Assembly: GCF_017168145.1 (NCBI RefSeq)
Contig: NZ_JADQTL010000009.1
Coordinates: forward strand, 930,001 to 994,000
From: Anaerovorax sp. IOR16
GTDB lineage: Bacteria > Bacillota > Clostridia > Peptostreptococcales > Anaerovoracaceae
DNA length: 64,000 nucleotides
Direction: 5' to 3'
Position 1 is the first letter of the stretch. Each line of letters starts with the position of its first letter. Both the position numbers and the translations under genes were made by a program. Below are positions 45,704 through 55,823 of this stretch, piece after piece. The notes under the pieces were generated by a model, which saw only the letters and a list, made by a program, of their open reading frames with translations, ran no database searches and was not told where the DNA came from.

Positions 45704-47914
45704 TTAGCAAAAAATTGCATGTTCTGTATCCTCTTTCTTTCGTCGGAATCCAGCGTCATCGTATATACAATCGATTACTGGTATAGAACCCCTACCATAC
45801 CAATTTAATTCTGGCACTTCAATAATCCAACCATTTTTTCTTGCCAGAATAAATTCCCATTTTGAAATAGAAAGCATATCTTCTTTTACTTGTTCTTCAA
45901 GTTGCTTCTTTGTTAAATAGTCTTTTTCTGAATTCCACTTATTTAATAAATCTTTATATTTTTCTCTTCTTTTTTCGTAAATTGGCTTTGGAATTACATT
46001 TTCTGTTTCTATTTTTCTTATATTAATCTCCTTTTGTTTTATCTCATAACATCTTAAGTCTTCAAGTTCTTTATAAATTTCACGATATTTCTTCCAAAAC
46101 GAACTCTTCTCTATATTCTCAATTGAAAAATACGTTTCCAACAACTCTATTTTCTCTTGCTCGGTAATGATTCCATCTGTTCGTGTATGTATGGCTTCTT
46201 TTGATAAGTTATAAATTGTTTCATCAATAAACCCTTTTTTACCGCTTTCAAGCAATTCAGAATCAATTTCTATATAGATATAACAATTAGGTTCAACAAC
46301 CTTTTTTTCTCCCTTTCTGTTACATCTTCCCATTCTTTGAAATAACGAATTTAAGTCTTGTAATTCCGTAAATAAATAATCAAAATCAATATCTAAACTT
46401 GCTTCTACAACAGAGGTAGAAATCCAAATTTGATTTTTATTACTATTTACATCTTTTCCAACATCTAAAATTTCCTTTTCCAAATTTCTTCTACAATGTC
46501 TTGTAAATTTACTGTGAAGTATATGAACATCATTTTCATCCATTCCTTCATTTTTTAATTCTTCTCGCAATTCCCAATAAAATTGTTGTGCCTTTTTTAC
46601 TGTATTACAAATTACAAGTATATTATTATTTTTCTTATCTCCTTTTTTGTTTTCTATATATTTGTTTAAAATGTCTACAATGTTGATCTTTTCTTTTTTT
46701 ATACTCATATGATGTCGGCTCAAATGATTTTTATCTAAAAATTCTTCGTATCGAAATCCCATCTTTTTAAATTCCTTACGAATAAAAGGTGCTAAAGTAG
46801 CTGTAAAAATTGCAACCTTCCCCCCATTTTCAATAATCATTTGAATTCCAAAAATCAAATATGCCAATAAATCCGGTCCATACATTTGAATTTCATCGAT
46901 AACATTACGAGAATAAGCAAATGTCGTTAATTTCATTTCATATCCATTATACCGAAAGACAAAATCAAATAATTGATCCATTGTTGTAATCGTTAAAGGC
47001 ATTGAAAGTTGCTTTGCTTTTTTGTAATAATCCATTACATCCATATCCTCTTCTTTTTGATTCATTAATAGATAAGAAAGGGATTCGGAATGCATTAAAG
47101 CAATCCTATTCTCAATTTTTTCTTTAATAATCTCATCACTAATTCTAGAATACATGGCATTAATCGCAGTTCGTAACGGTAGAACAAAAAAACCTTTATG
47201 ATCCCCTATCCACCGCAAGGCACCTTCCGTTTTACCCATCCCTGTTTGTGCTACTACAATTACATTCTCACCTTCATGATTCATACAATATTCTTGCATC
47301 TCATTCCAATTACATTTTGCATCTTCCTTTTTCCATTCTATTAGAAGGTTCTCCAAAGAACCTTTTAGAAAATCATTCGGTAATTCTACTGGACAATTTG
47401 CACTGGCACAATAATCACATTTATGTAAATATCCTTTAAGTAAAATACTATCTTTTTTCAAATATATTTTTTGAATTCCTCTTATACATTTCTTATTTAT
47501 AGGGATAATCTCTTCTTGAAAATCAAGCAATAAATTTTCAATGATTTTCTTTTTTTCTCCTATCGTTTGCAATACATCACAATAGTTATGATGAAAAGCA
47601 ACTGCAAATGCCACACGATAATAATAATCTTCTGTTTCAAATTCCTTTGGATTTATAAAATATAAAGACAATACGTTATGCGATACTTCTCGATTTTCAT
47701 TAAACCGTATTTTCTTATCGGATTTCACTCGTTTCTGAAATTCAGCATTGGCTTTTCCAAAATCATGATAATAGCAAGCTCTCTTAGCTAATTGATACAA
47801 CTTTTCATCTTTAATATATCCGTAATTCCAAAGTTGATCTAAACAATAAAACAAATTCTCATTATGTTCTTTTATTGTTTGATCCGGTTTTGCCATATAT
47901 TTTTCTAAATTCAT
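45704..47914 (-). CDS. cas3: Cas3 helicase-nuclease, type I-B
   Basis: 736 residues. An N-terminal HD nuclease domain (KEHNENLFYCLDQLW, ACYYHDFGKANAEFQKR, AVAFHHNYCD) precedes a superfamily-2 helicase: Walker A VVAQTGMGKTEGALRW, DEIQ box NVIDEIQMYGPD, FTATLAPF, STSVVEASLDIDFD and FQRMGRCNRKG. Cas3 is recruited to Cascade-bound target DNA and degrades it. A cluster CDYCASANC at about 167-175 may bind zinc. It lies between cas5 and cas4, all on one strand, and is intact. Confidence 0.95.
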   Translation of the reverse strand: MNLEKYMAKPDQTIKEHNENLFYCLDQLWNYGYIKDEKLYQLAKRACYYHDFGKANAEFQKRVKSDKKIRFNENREVSHNVLSLYFINPKEFETEDYYYRVAFAVAFHHNYCDVLQTIGEKKKIIENLLLDFQEEIIPINKKCIRGIQKIYLKKDSILLKGYLHKCDYCASANCPVELPNDFLKGSLENLLIEWKKEDAKCNWNEMQEYCMNHEGENVIVVAQTGMGKTEGALRWIGDHKGFFVLPLRTAINAMYSRISDEIIKEKIENRIALMHSESLSYLLMNQKEEDMDVMDYYKKAKQLSMPLTITTMDQLFDFVFRYNGYEMKLTTFAYSRNVIDEIQMYGPDLLAYLIFGIQMIIENGGKVAIFTATLAPFIRKEFKKMGFRYEEFLDKNHLSRHHMSIKKEKINIVDILNKYIENKKGDKKNNNILVICNTVKKAQQFYWELREELKNEGMDENDVHILHSKFTRHCRRNLEKEILDVGKDVNSNKNQIWISTSVVEASLDIDFDYLFTELQDLNSLFQRMGRCNRKGEKKVVEPNCYIYIEIDSELLESGKKGFIDETIYNLSKEAIHTRTDGIITEQEKIELLETYFSIENIEKSSFWKKYREIYKELEDLRCYEIKQKEINIRKIETENVIPKPIYEKRREKYKDLLNKWNSEKDYLTKKQLEEQVKEDMLSISKWEFILARKNGWIIEVPELNWYGRGSIPVIDCIYDDAGFRRKKEDTEHAIFC

Positions 47915-47972
47915 TTTATCTCCTAATAAGATTGCCTATTGAATTCATTTCAAATAGGCAATCTCAATAACA

Positions 47973-49065
<1,093 letters not shown>

Positions 49066-49950
49066 CTAAATTTTATAATATTCTCGTACCTGTTGTTTTA
49101 ATTGATCGAAAAATTCTGTGACACTAACCGGATTTAATTCTGTTATAATTTCTTTTTCATTATCTAAGTTCATGCCATTTAATAAACCAACCTGAAATCC
49201 CTCTTGAATCCGAGTTATTAAATCAGCAGATATTTGTAAATTATTTTGTTTTACTTGAATCAAATTTTCAAAATAATGCGTTTTCCGCTCTGATAAGCCT
49301 CCTACAATAAAAATTGGCTCTGCATTATCCAAATTACCTTTAACAATTAAAGATAAATGTTGCACTCCTTCTAATAAAGCAATGACACGATCCGCTTTTT
49401 CCTGTGCTGAAGCTTCTTTTGTTTCAAAGTTCTCATCAACTCCAATTTTCGTTAAATCAATTGTCAAACTATATACTTTAAGTGATTTATCATACTCATA
49501 CTGATATGGCATTAAGCCGGCTTTCTTTGAATCCTCTTGAACACTAATTCCCTCCGCTTTTGCACGATTCGCTGCAAGATATAAATTATTATGAAATCTG
49601 GTTTCATTTACGAATGGCTCTGTGGAAATTGCATCGGTTAAATAAAAAGAGCTGTTTCGAACATATGTAATTCCACTTGTACTCATATACCCGCCCTCTA
49701 AAGCTTTTATATTTGTTGCATTTTTTTCTTCGTTTGCAAGCTTTTGCGTCGCACCATCTACTTCGGTTTCTAAATCGTCATACATCCCGCTTTGAACCAT
49801 AATTGCATTTTTTAAGCTTTCTCTACTTCTCATAGAATAAACTTTTCCTTTTTTAAAAACTTTCTGTACACTTGCAATGTTTCCTAATCCTTCTGAATAA
49901 TTTGAAGTCATATGTGCAACAACTGTCATTGTTAACGCTTTTTTACTCAT
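49066..49950 (-). CDS. cas7: Cas7 (Cst2/DevR family), type I-B
   Basis: 294 residues of the Cst2/DevR-type Cas7 family. Typical parts: the opening KKALTMTVVAHMTSNYSEGLGN, the glycine-bearing thumb segment EGGYMSTSGITYVRNSSFYLTDA, RFHNNLYLAANRAK and the C-terminal LSERKTHYFENLIQV. Six or so copies form the Cascade backbone along the crRNA. Its start overlaps the cas8 stop by 8 bp, and it is followed 15 bp later by cas5. Frame intact. Confidence 0.92.
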   Translation of the reverse strand: MSKKALTMTVVAHMTSNYSEGLGNIASVQKVFKKGKVYSMRSRESLKNAIMVQSGMYDDLETEVDGATQKLANEEKNATNIKALEGGYMSTSGITYVRNSSFYLTDAISTEPFVNETRFHNNLYLAANRAKAEGISVQEDSKKAGLMPYQYEYDKSLKVYSLTIDLTKIGVDENFETKEASAQEKADRVIALLEGVQHLSLIVKGNLDNAEPIFIVGGLSERKTHYFENLIQVKQNNLQISADLITRIQEGFQVGLLNGMNLDNEKEIITELNPVSVTEFFDQLKQQVREYYKI

Positions 49951-51313
49951 TTTTACCGTCCTCCTTATTATTTAATCCAGTACCTAATGCATTTACAAAT
50001 GCATATGCAATTTCTTTGTTTTCCTCAAAGTTATCAAACAATTTATAGGCAAAATCTAATTCAACCTCTGCATAATTTGCTAGTTGAATTAATATATCAC
50101 AATATCGTATATAATCTTTAAAGACAAGAGCGCTTGATAATTTGGTACGATAACTCTTTACTTTTTGAGGATTTAATAATTTTTTTGTTTGCACAATTTT
50201 CTTTGCACATTCTTTCGCCTGCTTAATTTCTGAAAACATTCTCTCACCCCCGCGAACTCTTACATTTACTTCAATCAGTCTTTGAATCAAATATTCATAT
50301 CTTTGATGATCCTCTTTTAGAAAGATTTCAATTAAATAATCAAGAGTAGTCAGATTAACAATAGCATCTGATACTTCTTTTTGAATATTTATGTAATCAT
50401 TTATCTTGTCATACTTGAAGAAAAAGCAAAAACATTTAAAATCAGTTAACTTATTAAAAATTTCAATGCTTTTTTTTCTTAAAAATAACGTTTCAAAATA
50501 ATCCTTGTTTTGATTTTTAACTATTACTTCCACATCAAAATCAATATATTCTCCGGATAGTACCATCGCTTGAAAAAATACTTTACGAACATCTGGGAAT
50601 TTTTCTTCTTCTATTATTCGTTTCACTAAAGATTTCAATTGATTATTTGTTGCAACCAAATCTTGAATTGAAGAATTATCATTAATAAACAGAGATTCCC
50701 TTCCGATTGTGAATGCAAAAGGAATAAAATCATATTCTTGCAAATCCGATGCAAAATAAGTATTTTTATTAAAATTATATCCAACTGATTTTCCTTTTTT
50801 CGGTCCATCAACATAATACCCTACTAATCTTGCATAAGGTATTGGCTTACTAAATAAAAGATTTTCATTTGCAAAATTACGATACAAATTCAATTTGTTC
50901 CGATAGGTTTCCTTCGTAAGTACCAAACGATTCTTAGAAATTACTGATAAAATTTCTTCTTTATTCTCACCATTAAATTTTAATTTTGAAAAAATTTTTT
51001 TCATAATGGTATTTGCTTTTAACTTTTCGTTTATTTCTTTTATGTCTTCTTCTGTAAAATCATCTTGCTTCAATAAATTTTCCAATATAAAGTGATGCAT
51101 GTCATACGGATATTTTGATTCTACAAAAGAGAAATAATTGTCTTCATCTATATCGTCTATATGGTAATAAAGCACATCCGGATTCGATTCAGAATCATAT
51201 TCACAATCAAAATAATTTAAATACTCAATTAGACCGACAATAGCAGCAGAACTTCTCCAATCAATAGATTCAATCGATCCATCAAATTTTTCTATGCCGT
51301 TATTATTTAACAT
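49943..51313 (-). CDS. cas8b: Cas8b-type large subunit of Cascade
   Basis: 456 residues. Assignment rests on position between cas6 and cas7 in a I-B operon, on length and on the N-terminal segment GIEKFDGSIESIDWRSSAAIVGLIEYLNYF, which resembles the Cst1 family. The CxxC pairs of many Cst1 proteins are absent: the cysteines are scattered (FKCFCFFF, AKECAKK). It would recognise the PAM and hold target DNA. Overlaps cas7 by 8 bp. Frame intact. Confidence 0.82.
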   Translation of the reverse strand: MLNNNGIEKFDGSIESIDWRSSAAIVGLIEYLNYFDCEYDSESNPDVLYYHIDDIDEDNYFSFVESKYPYDMHHFILENLLKQDDFTEEDIKEINEKLKANTIMKKIFSKLKFNGENKEEILSVISKNRLVLTKETYRNKLNLYRNFANENLLFSKPIPYARLVGYYVDGPKKGKSVGYNFNKNTYFASDLQEYDFIPFAFTIGRESLFINDNSSIQDLVATNNQLKSLVKRIIEEEKFPDVRKVFFQAMVLSGEYIDFDVEVIVKNQNKDYFETLFLRKKSIEIFNKLTDFKCFCFFFKYDKINDYINIQKEVSDAIVNLTTLDYLIEIFLKEDHQRYEYLIQRLIEVNVRVRGGERMFSEIKQAKECAKKIVQTKKLLNPQKVKSYRTKLSSALVFKDYIRYCDILIQLANYAEVELDFAYKLFDNFEENKEIAYAFVNALGTGLNNKEDGKNE

Positions 51314-51336
51314 TTACAAAGCCCCTCCTTTCTCTT

Positions 51337-52074
51337 TTATTTTGTTGAAATTACATCGATCATACCAAATCCAGCAGAGCGTTTACTACCGATTCCGTTT
51401 TGATAATAATGCTGCAACAAGATTGGTTCCCCTTCTATATCGAACAACCCTACAGTTGCGTCAAAAAAAATACCGTAATTATAAACAACTATTTTTTTAC
51501 AAGTAACCGGATTAACTTTAAGGCTTGAAATATATGTTTCCGAAAAACCTGCTTCGAATGCTTGCCTTTTTAAATTATCCAATAATTCTACCCCAAATTG
51601 CTTGTCCTCAACGGAGTAATAAGTATCTATATTACTGGCTTCATCATGTTTTCTGACTACAAGCGGAGATCCTGCCGCCATTTTTAATGTTAAGGTTCTT
51701 TGATCAATTATTTTTTGAGGTAATTGGCGAATATTTTTTAAAACAATTTTATTTTCATTTGCTAATGGCAGGGCTATATTTTTTAATTTTAAAAAAGCAG
51801 AAAAGAGTAAGTAACCTGTTTTTTTCGTATCATCAGTTGAAAGAATCATTTTGACCTGATTATTTTCCAAAGAGATGCTATCTTTCTTAAAAATTGGTTT
51901 GGATAAAACTACACTCCATGTAAAATCTTTTTGTTTGGTGCCGTTATAATAATGATTCATCAAAATTCCTTCACTATATTTTGAAAGTGCTGATTTAATG
52001 ATACTTAAAAAAAATCTTCGGTAATCCTTATCTAACTCCGGCTTTTCCAGTTGAAATTCTAAACAAATTCTCAT
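51337..52074 (-). CDS. cas6: Cas6 crRNA endoribonuclease
   Basis: 245 residues with the two ferredoxin-like domains of Cas6. The diagnostic glycine-rich loop near the C terminus is QNGIGSKRSAGFGMIDV, and a His-bearing segment MNHYYNGTKQKDFTWSVVL sits near residue 40, where the catalytic His is usual. It cuts the repeat to leave the 8-base crRNA handle. First gene of the operon: ATG at 52074 follows GGGAGGTGG. The preceding 500 bp contains the operon promoter and a repeat-spacer-like element. Confidence 0.93.
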   Translation of the reverse strand: MRICLEFQLEKPELDKDYRRFFLSIIKSALSKYSEGILMNHYYNGTKQKDFTWSVVLSKPIFKKDSISLENNQVKMILSTDDTKKTGYLLFSAFLKLKNIALPLANENKIVLKNIRQLPQKIIDQRTLTLKMAAGSPLVVRKHDEASNIDTYYSVEDKQFGVELLDNLKRQAFEAGFSETYISSLKVNPVTCKKIVVYNYGIFFDATVGLFDIEGEPILLQHYYQNGIGSKRSAGFGMIDVISTK

Positions 52075-52116
52075 ATTACCACCTCCCTTCTTATAAAAGT
52101 ATTACATTAAATTTTT

Positions 52117-52181
52117 CCATAGATAGTATTAAACTAAGTAGTATTTAAATTGAAACTATCATATAATATTTTATTTGTCAA
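52117..52181 (-). promoter_or_regulatory. cas operon promoter with an internal protospacer-like site
   Basis: Minus strand: -35 TTGACA (52176-52181), 17 bp, extended -10 TGATAGTTT (hexamer 52153-52158), predicted start near 52146. Within the untranslated leader, plus strand 52117-52130 reads CCA-TAGATAGTATT, a PAM-like triplet followed by 11 bases identical to the start of the mini-spacer at 52293. A Cascade complex extending about 36 bp from that PAM would cover the start site and reach the -10. Confidence 0.6.
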
Positions 52182-52263
52182 ATTATTTAGAATAAAATAA
52201 ATTTAACAATAATTAAGTAAATTATTTTACATTTATCCATGATTTTATGATAAAATATGTCGA

Positions 52264-52336
52264 TATATAATAGTTCAAATTGAAATGTAAATTAGATAGT
52301 ATTTCATGAAAAATAGTCCAAATTGGAAAATATCTT
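52264..52336 (+). ncRNA. Candidate CreR-type guide RNA (degenerate repeat-spacer-repeat)
   Basis: Plus strand, opposite to cas. A degenerate repeat (52264-52292) carries AATAGTTCAAATTGAAATG and ends TGTAAAT, sharing its last nine bases AATGTAAAT with the array repeat read in the RNA sense. A 14-base spacer, TAGATAGTATTTCA, follows. Then comes a second degenerate repeat (52307-52336) with AATAG-TCCAAATTGGAA. Spacer bases 1-11 equal 52120-52130 in the cas leader, preceded there by CCA. A weak promoter (TTTACA 52226-52231, 17 bp, GATAAA 52249-52254) would start the RNA at its left edge. Structure and match are seen; function is inferred from CreR/CreA systems. Confidence 0.55.
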
Positions 52337-52432
52337 CTTTCCTTTTATATAAATTTTTAATACAAAGGGTAATTAATAGCATTATGATCTGTTCTAGAAA
52401 ATTTCAATTCTACTTCTTAAAAGTCAAGCTAA

Positions 52433-52570
52433 TACAATAAAGAAAGCCTTGCAAAACAGATATTAATCCATTCAGCAAGGCTATTATATCTTTTTAAAAA
52501 TCTGCTATGTTATAATTTTATCTTCTATGGACTTCTTTTAAAACTTTTGTTGTAAATCTTTGAAACACAT
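52433..52570 (-). pseudogene. Decayed partial duplication of the P-loop ATPase gene tail and its terminator
   Basis: 52433-52487 repeats 54249-54303 almost exactly, including the hairpin AGCCTTGC (52445-52452) and GCAAGGCT (52475-52482). 52513-52565 is a mutated copy of 54326-54380, the last codons of the ATPase gene (ATTTTATCTTCT, GACTTCTT, AAAACTT). The copy has no usable open frame. Confidence 0.6.
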
Positions 52571-52579
52571 TGCTTAAAA

Positions 52580-52894
52580 TTACATACCATTTTTAAAATT
52601 TTTATCTATCATTGCTTGTGCCGCTTTAATAAACTTACACAAAGCTTCGCAACAAAGCCAAATTAATCCTATTGATAAAACTGGTTTTATATACCGTATG
52701 AAACTATCTTCAATTAGAAAATATATTTTTTCTCCTATTGATAGTGGTGCCTGAATTTCATATCTAAAGAATATTAGCCTTATTTGTAATAAAAAAGGTT
52801 CAAAGAACAATATAATTGCAACTAATATAAAAATACTTAATGCTATTGTCTCCGGTTTCATCTTTCCCATCTTTATTCTTTTCACAACTCTCAC
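52580..52894 (-). CDS. Hypothetical small membrane protein
   Basis: 104 residues with two hydrophobic helices (about 14-38, ALSIFILVAIILFFEPFLLQI, and 68-88, YIKPVLSIGLIWLCCEALC). Basic residues before the first helix suggest an inward N terminus. The C terminus KAAQAMIDKNFKNGM is charged. No family recognised. It is preceded by AAGGTGAGAG as ribosome site and is followed immediately by the partial duplication at 52433, so this spot is a recombination scar beside the cas operon. Confidence 0.5.
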   Translation of the reverse strand: MRVVKRIKMGKMKPETIALSIFILVAIILFFEPFLLQIRLIFFRYEIQAPLSIGEKIYFLIEDSFIRYIKPVLSIGLIWLCCEALCKFIKAAQAMIDKNFKNGM

Positions 52895-53083
52895 CTTTCA
52901 ATGATTATAAACTCATATTTACTATCCTATCAGCTTAAATTATATTTCTCTACTCATGACTACCGGCTCAGCCGATAGTAGTTTTATTCATAGTCTTAGA
53001 ATTTTCCCTATCTTCGCTTTAATTTTCTATAGATTCTCTTCTTACTTTTATTACTCGGGAGTGAGTGCTAAAAGCACAAAATA

Positions 53084-53118
53084 ATATACACGATATGTTG
53101 TGTACAAATCGTGTATAT
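53084..53118 (-). terminator. Hairpin after the secreted-protein gene
   Basis: ATATACACGAT and ATCGTGTATAT form a perfect 11-bp stem around a 13-base loop, 20 bp after the stop at 53138. The T-run is weak, so termination is likely but not certain. Confidence 0.55.
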
Positions 53119-53137
53119 TTTACTATCTAAAACAAAT

Positions 53138-53740
53138 CTATCTTGCAAGTGTCTCAATGTAATCCACAGTTATAAATTTTCTAAGATATGTATTAGAAGA
53201 AGAAGTATAACTAAAACCAGCACCTATTAATTCATTTTTTATCTCTGTTGTTATAGCTGAATTAATGGCTATCTCAAATGTACCGGCTGTTAAAAATTGA
53301 ATTTTTTTAGGACTTAATATAATTACGGATGCATTACCCGCATTATATGTATAATTCCCAATTCCAGATGCTACAGCATATTCACTACCTGAAATTACAG
53401 ATGAATATTCGCTGTAACCTGCAGACATGATCATCCGTACAATTGCACCTACAGTTACTTCGTATCCTTCAGCAACTCGATGGCTATAGTATACTTCTAC
53501 ATTTTCATAGCCTCTAGTCATAAAGGCTTTTGATTTATCTAAATCCTTTTGAAACAACTCTCTTGCTTCTTCTATTGATATTGCATTTATTTCACTGATT
53601 CTTTGAATTGCCTGTTCATCTGTTAATTGTTTCATATGAATTCCACAATTATTATTAAAAGAATAACTATCTGCAAAAGATATAGTTGTCATGCCTAAAG
53701 CAAATAGTAACACTAACATTAAAGATAAAATTTTTTTCAT
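53138..53740 (-). CDS. Hypothetical secreted protein
   Basis: 200 residues from the ATG at 53740, six bases after AAGGAG. Residues 1-24 are a signal peptide (KKILSLMLVLLFALGMTTIS, cleavage near FADSYS). The mature part begins with a helical region (LTDEQAIQRISEINAISIEE), then a predicted beta domain with many Ser, Gly and Tyr residues (SGSEYAVASGIGNYTYNAG). No family recognised. Its promoter carries the paired direct repeats also found before the small membrane genes near 60.2 and 62.2 kb, so it probably belongs to the same LytTR-type regulon. Confidence 0.6.
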   Translation of the reverse strand: MKKILSLMLVLLFALGMTTISFADSYSFNNNCGIHMKQLTDEQAIQRISEINAISIEEARELFQKDLDKSKAFMTRGYENVEVYYSHRVAEGYEVTVGAIVRMIMSAGYSEYSSVISGSEYAVASGIGNYTYNAGNASVIILSPKKIQFLTAGTFEIAINSAITTEIKNELIGAGFSYTSSSNTYLRKFITVDYIETLAR

Positions 53741-54260
53741 TTCAAACTCCTTTTTCATTTAATAAGTCTCATTTTAATATCTAATTAGTAAATTATCACC
53801 CTCTTATATTATCCTTATTTTATTGCGCAATTTATTTATTAGAAATTTCTATAAAATAAGCATACCATTAATAATAATTATTTACTACCTTATAGAGCCG
53901 AAATGTTGTTTTAGGGTGTTGAAATGTGAATAATTAGTTATTTTTGACAATTTAGAATAAAATATAATTTCATAACTGATGGGTTACCATTAATTTTCTC
54001 ATCTAATATCTAAGTGTGCTGATCTTTATCTTTTTACTATTACACCACTTTTCCGTTTTAGTTCGCTTATTTTGAATATCCATAGCTGTCTAGTTGTTCT
54101 GTAGTTTTTGTCATAATAATTGATACTCAAATCGTTAACAAAGTTACCTACAAGAGCATTTTTCATTCATTGTTTACTTTAGAACCACTCTATGGTCTTA
54201 CGCTTACTTGCACTTACGTATTTTCGTGGTTAAAATGTGTTATATAAATACAATAAAAAA
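53741..54260. other. Intergenic region
   Basis: Contains the promoter and direct-repeat pair at 53859-53927. The stretch 53930-54250 holds no open frame with a ribosome site and no hairpin I can support; a few stop-rich segments may be decayed coding sequence. Confidence 0.4.
53859..53927 (-). promoter_or_regulatory. LytTR-like direct-repeat promoter, locus 1
   Basis: Minus strand: ACATTTCAA (53919-53927) and ACATTTCGG (53898-53906) are direct repeats exactly 21 bp apart, two 9-mers with a 12-bp spacer. Ten bases further on lies a poor -35 TAGTAA (53882-53887), then 17 bp and the -10 TATGCT (53859-53864). This is the layout of AgrA/ComE-type activator sites. It serves the secreted-protein gene at 53740. 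Confidence 0.55.
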
Positions 54261-54298
54261 AGCCTTGCAAAACAGATATTAATCCATTCAGCAAGGCT
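54261..54298 (-). terminator. Terminator after the P-loop ATPase gene
   Basis: AGCCTTGC and GCAAGGCT form an 8-bp stem around a 22-base loop, followed by a T-run on the minus strand (and five T on the plus strand). An almost identical copy is at 52445-52482. Confidence 0.75.
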
Positions 54299-54328
54299 GC
54301 TTTTTATTAACTATTATGTCTTTTAATT

Positions 54329-55428
54329 TTATCTTCTGCGGACTTCTTCTAAAACTTCTTGTCGTAAAGCTTCAATTTTAGAGAAATCCATATTTGGTAT
54401 ATAATTTTGTTCAAGCTTATCATGTTTTGCTTTAGCTTGTTTTAAACATTGAATTGCTTTTTTTATATTTTCCTCTAGCCCTAATGCGCTGTCTTCTTTA
54501 ATCTGTTTCTGGGTTTCATCATAGTTCTCATGAATCATATTTTCTAAGAAAATAGTCACAATCGTTCCTTCCAGCTTGCTTTCATCAATCACATGGAAGG
54601 CATTGCTTGTAACAAATGCTACACCAAGATCAGGAATTAAAAGATGCTCTAATTTTTTTGTCGGATGCAATGGGCAATAGTACTCTTCTACATTATACCC
54701 ACGATACAAAGCGCTTTCCGCAAAAAGTTCCATTAGCTTTTCTGCACCAATTCCAACTGGTGCTTTCATTAAATAAACCTTTTTATAGCCAGACAGTAGA
54801 GAGTCTAAATAATTGACACAGCCATTTGGTGTAATACCACTGGCAAAATATTTTTTTACTTCCCCCTGCTCTGCACTTAATTCCTTATGAATCAGTTCAC
54901 GATTGATGATATCTGCAGCCAGTTTAAAAAGTTCTTCTTTTCTAAGTGCCCTTTGATAAAAATCATTTAGATTATGATACATTTGGCCTGCAGCACCTAA
55001 GTAATGATAAGCACATCCAAACAGCATCTTTAAATCTGCCTGACATTTTAAAACAGTATTTTTATTCTTTCGAATGCCTTCTTCATTCCAATATTCACCT
55101 AAATGTAAAATCGTATCTACTGCTCCAGGGCTAATTGGATCGACTATGTGCGGACTTGTCGCATCAATAAATGCAATTTTTTTATCTCGAAGGACAATTC
55201 CATCCAAAGAATGGTTATCGGAAGAACAGTGTAAAAAATCTACATCATGCCCATCATTTAAAAGTTCTTCACCTAATTTTTCATAAAGGTTGATTTACCC
55301 ACTCCCGGGCCACCCTTGATACAAAAGATTTTGTCTGCTTCCTTTTGGCTTAAAATGTATTGATAATATGAAAAAAAGCCTTCCGGTGTATTATTTCCCG
55401 GAAACATATGTCTCTGCTTTCCTGCCAT
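54329..55428 (-). pseudogene. P-loop ATPase (PRK06851-like), one homopolymer frameshift
   Basis: Adding one A to the five-A run near 55286 gives a continuous protein of about 366 residues from the ATG at 55428 (MAGKQRHMFPGNNTPEGF). Walker A GGPGVGKSTFMKKLG is near residue 44, interrupted just before KLG as written. Later segments: VDFLHCSSDNHSLDGIVLRD, FIDATSPHIVDPISPGAVDT, and a second P-loop-like KAPVGIGAEKLMELF. Two such half-domains mark the PRK06851 family of clostridial ATPases of unknown role. Terminator at 54261. As for asnA, the break is a homopolymer and the rest is well preserved. Confidence 0.75.
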
Positions 55429-55823
55429 CTGCTTTCCCCTTTCCATTCTCTCTGGATTATAGAGCCATCATTATACTATGCAAAAAGAAAAGCAAACGTG
55501 AATTTAGGACTTCCTTTGAAAGTGCTTTTTAAAGACAGATAATTATTTAACTAGTCATACGATAATCCAATCATTTTATATAACACTATTTCTAGCAACA
55601 TCCCTTTTCAATATTGAAAATATGAAATGTTTTCGTCATTTTACAGAATCACTTCGGTGATAGATGCAAAAAAGATTGCTAACACCCGTCAAAGTAGTAA
55701 GCAATCTTTTTTTAATTTAACTATTTCATATTTAATTATTAAAAAAGCTTCCTATTATTTAAGAAAGCTTAGATTATTATTTATGCTATCGGAAACTGCC
55801 CCTTCCTTGTTATGCTCATAATC
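55429..55823. other. Intergenic region
   Basis: No convincing gene. A 64-codon plus-strand frame at 55627 has no ribosome site and a terminator hairpin within it. The only structure is that hairpin, at 55671-55709. Confidence 0.4.
55671..55709. terminator. U-tailed bidirectional hairpin
   Basis: AAAGATTGCT and AGCAATCTTT pair perfectly around a 19-base loop, with T-runs following on both strands. No plus-strand gene precedes it closely. It could end the XRE-regulator transcript (stop at 55824). Confidence 0.55.

Noticed and set aside
52075-52894. CreTA-type toxin gene beside the candidate guide RNA
   Set aside because: No short toxin-like frame with rare-codon or hydrophobic signature lies under a promoter in the cas leader; the nearest protein (52580) is a 104-residue membrane protein on the other strand, beyond a decayed duplication.
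55627-55821. 64-codon plus-strand frame
   Set aside because: No ribosome site; a perfect terminator hairpin lies inside it.
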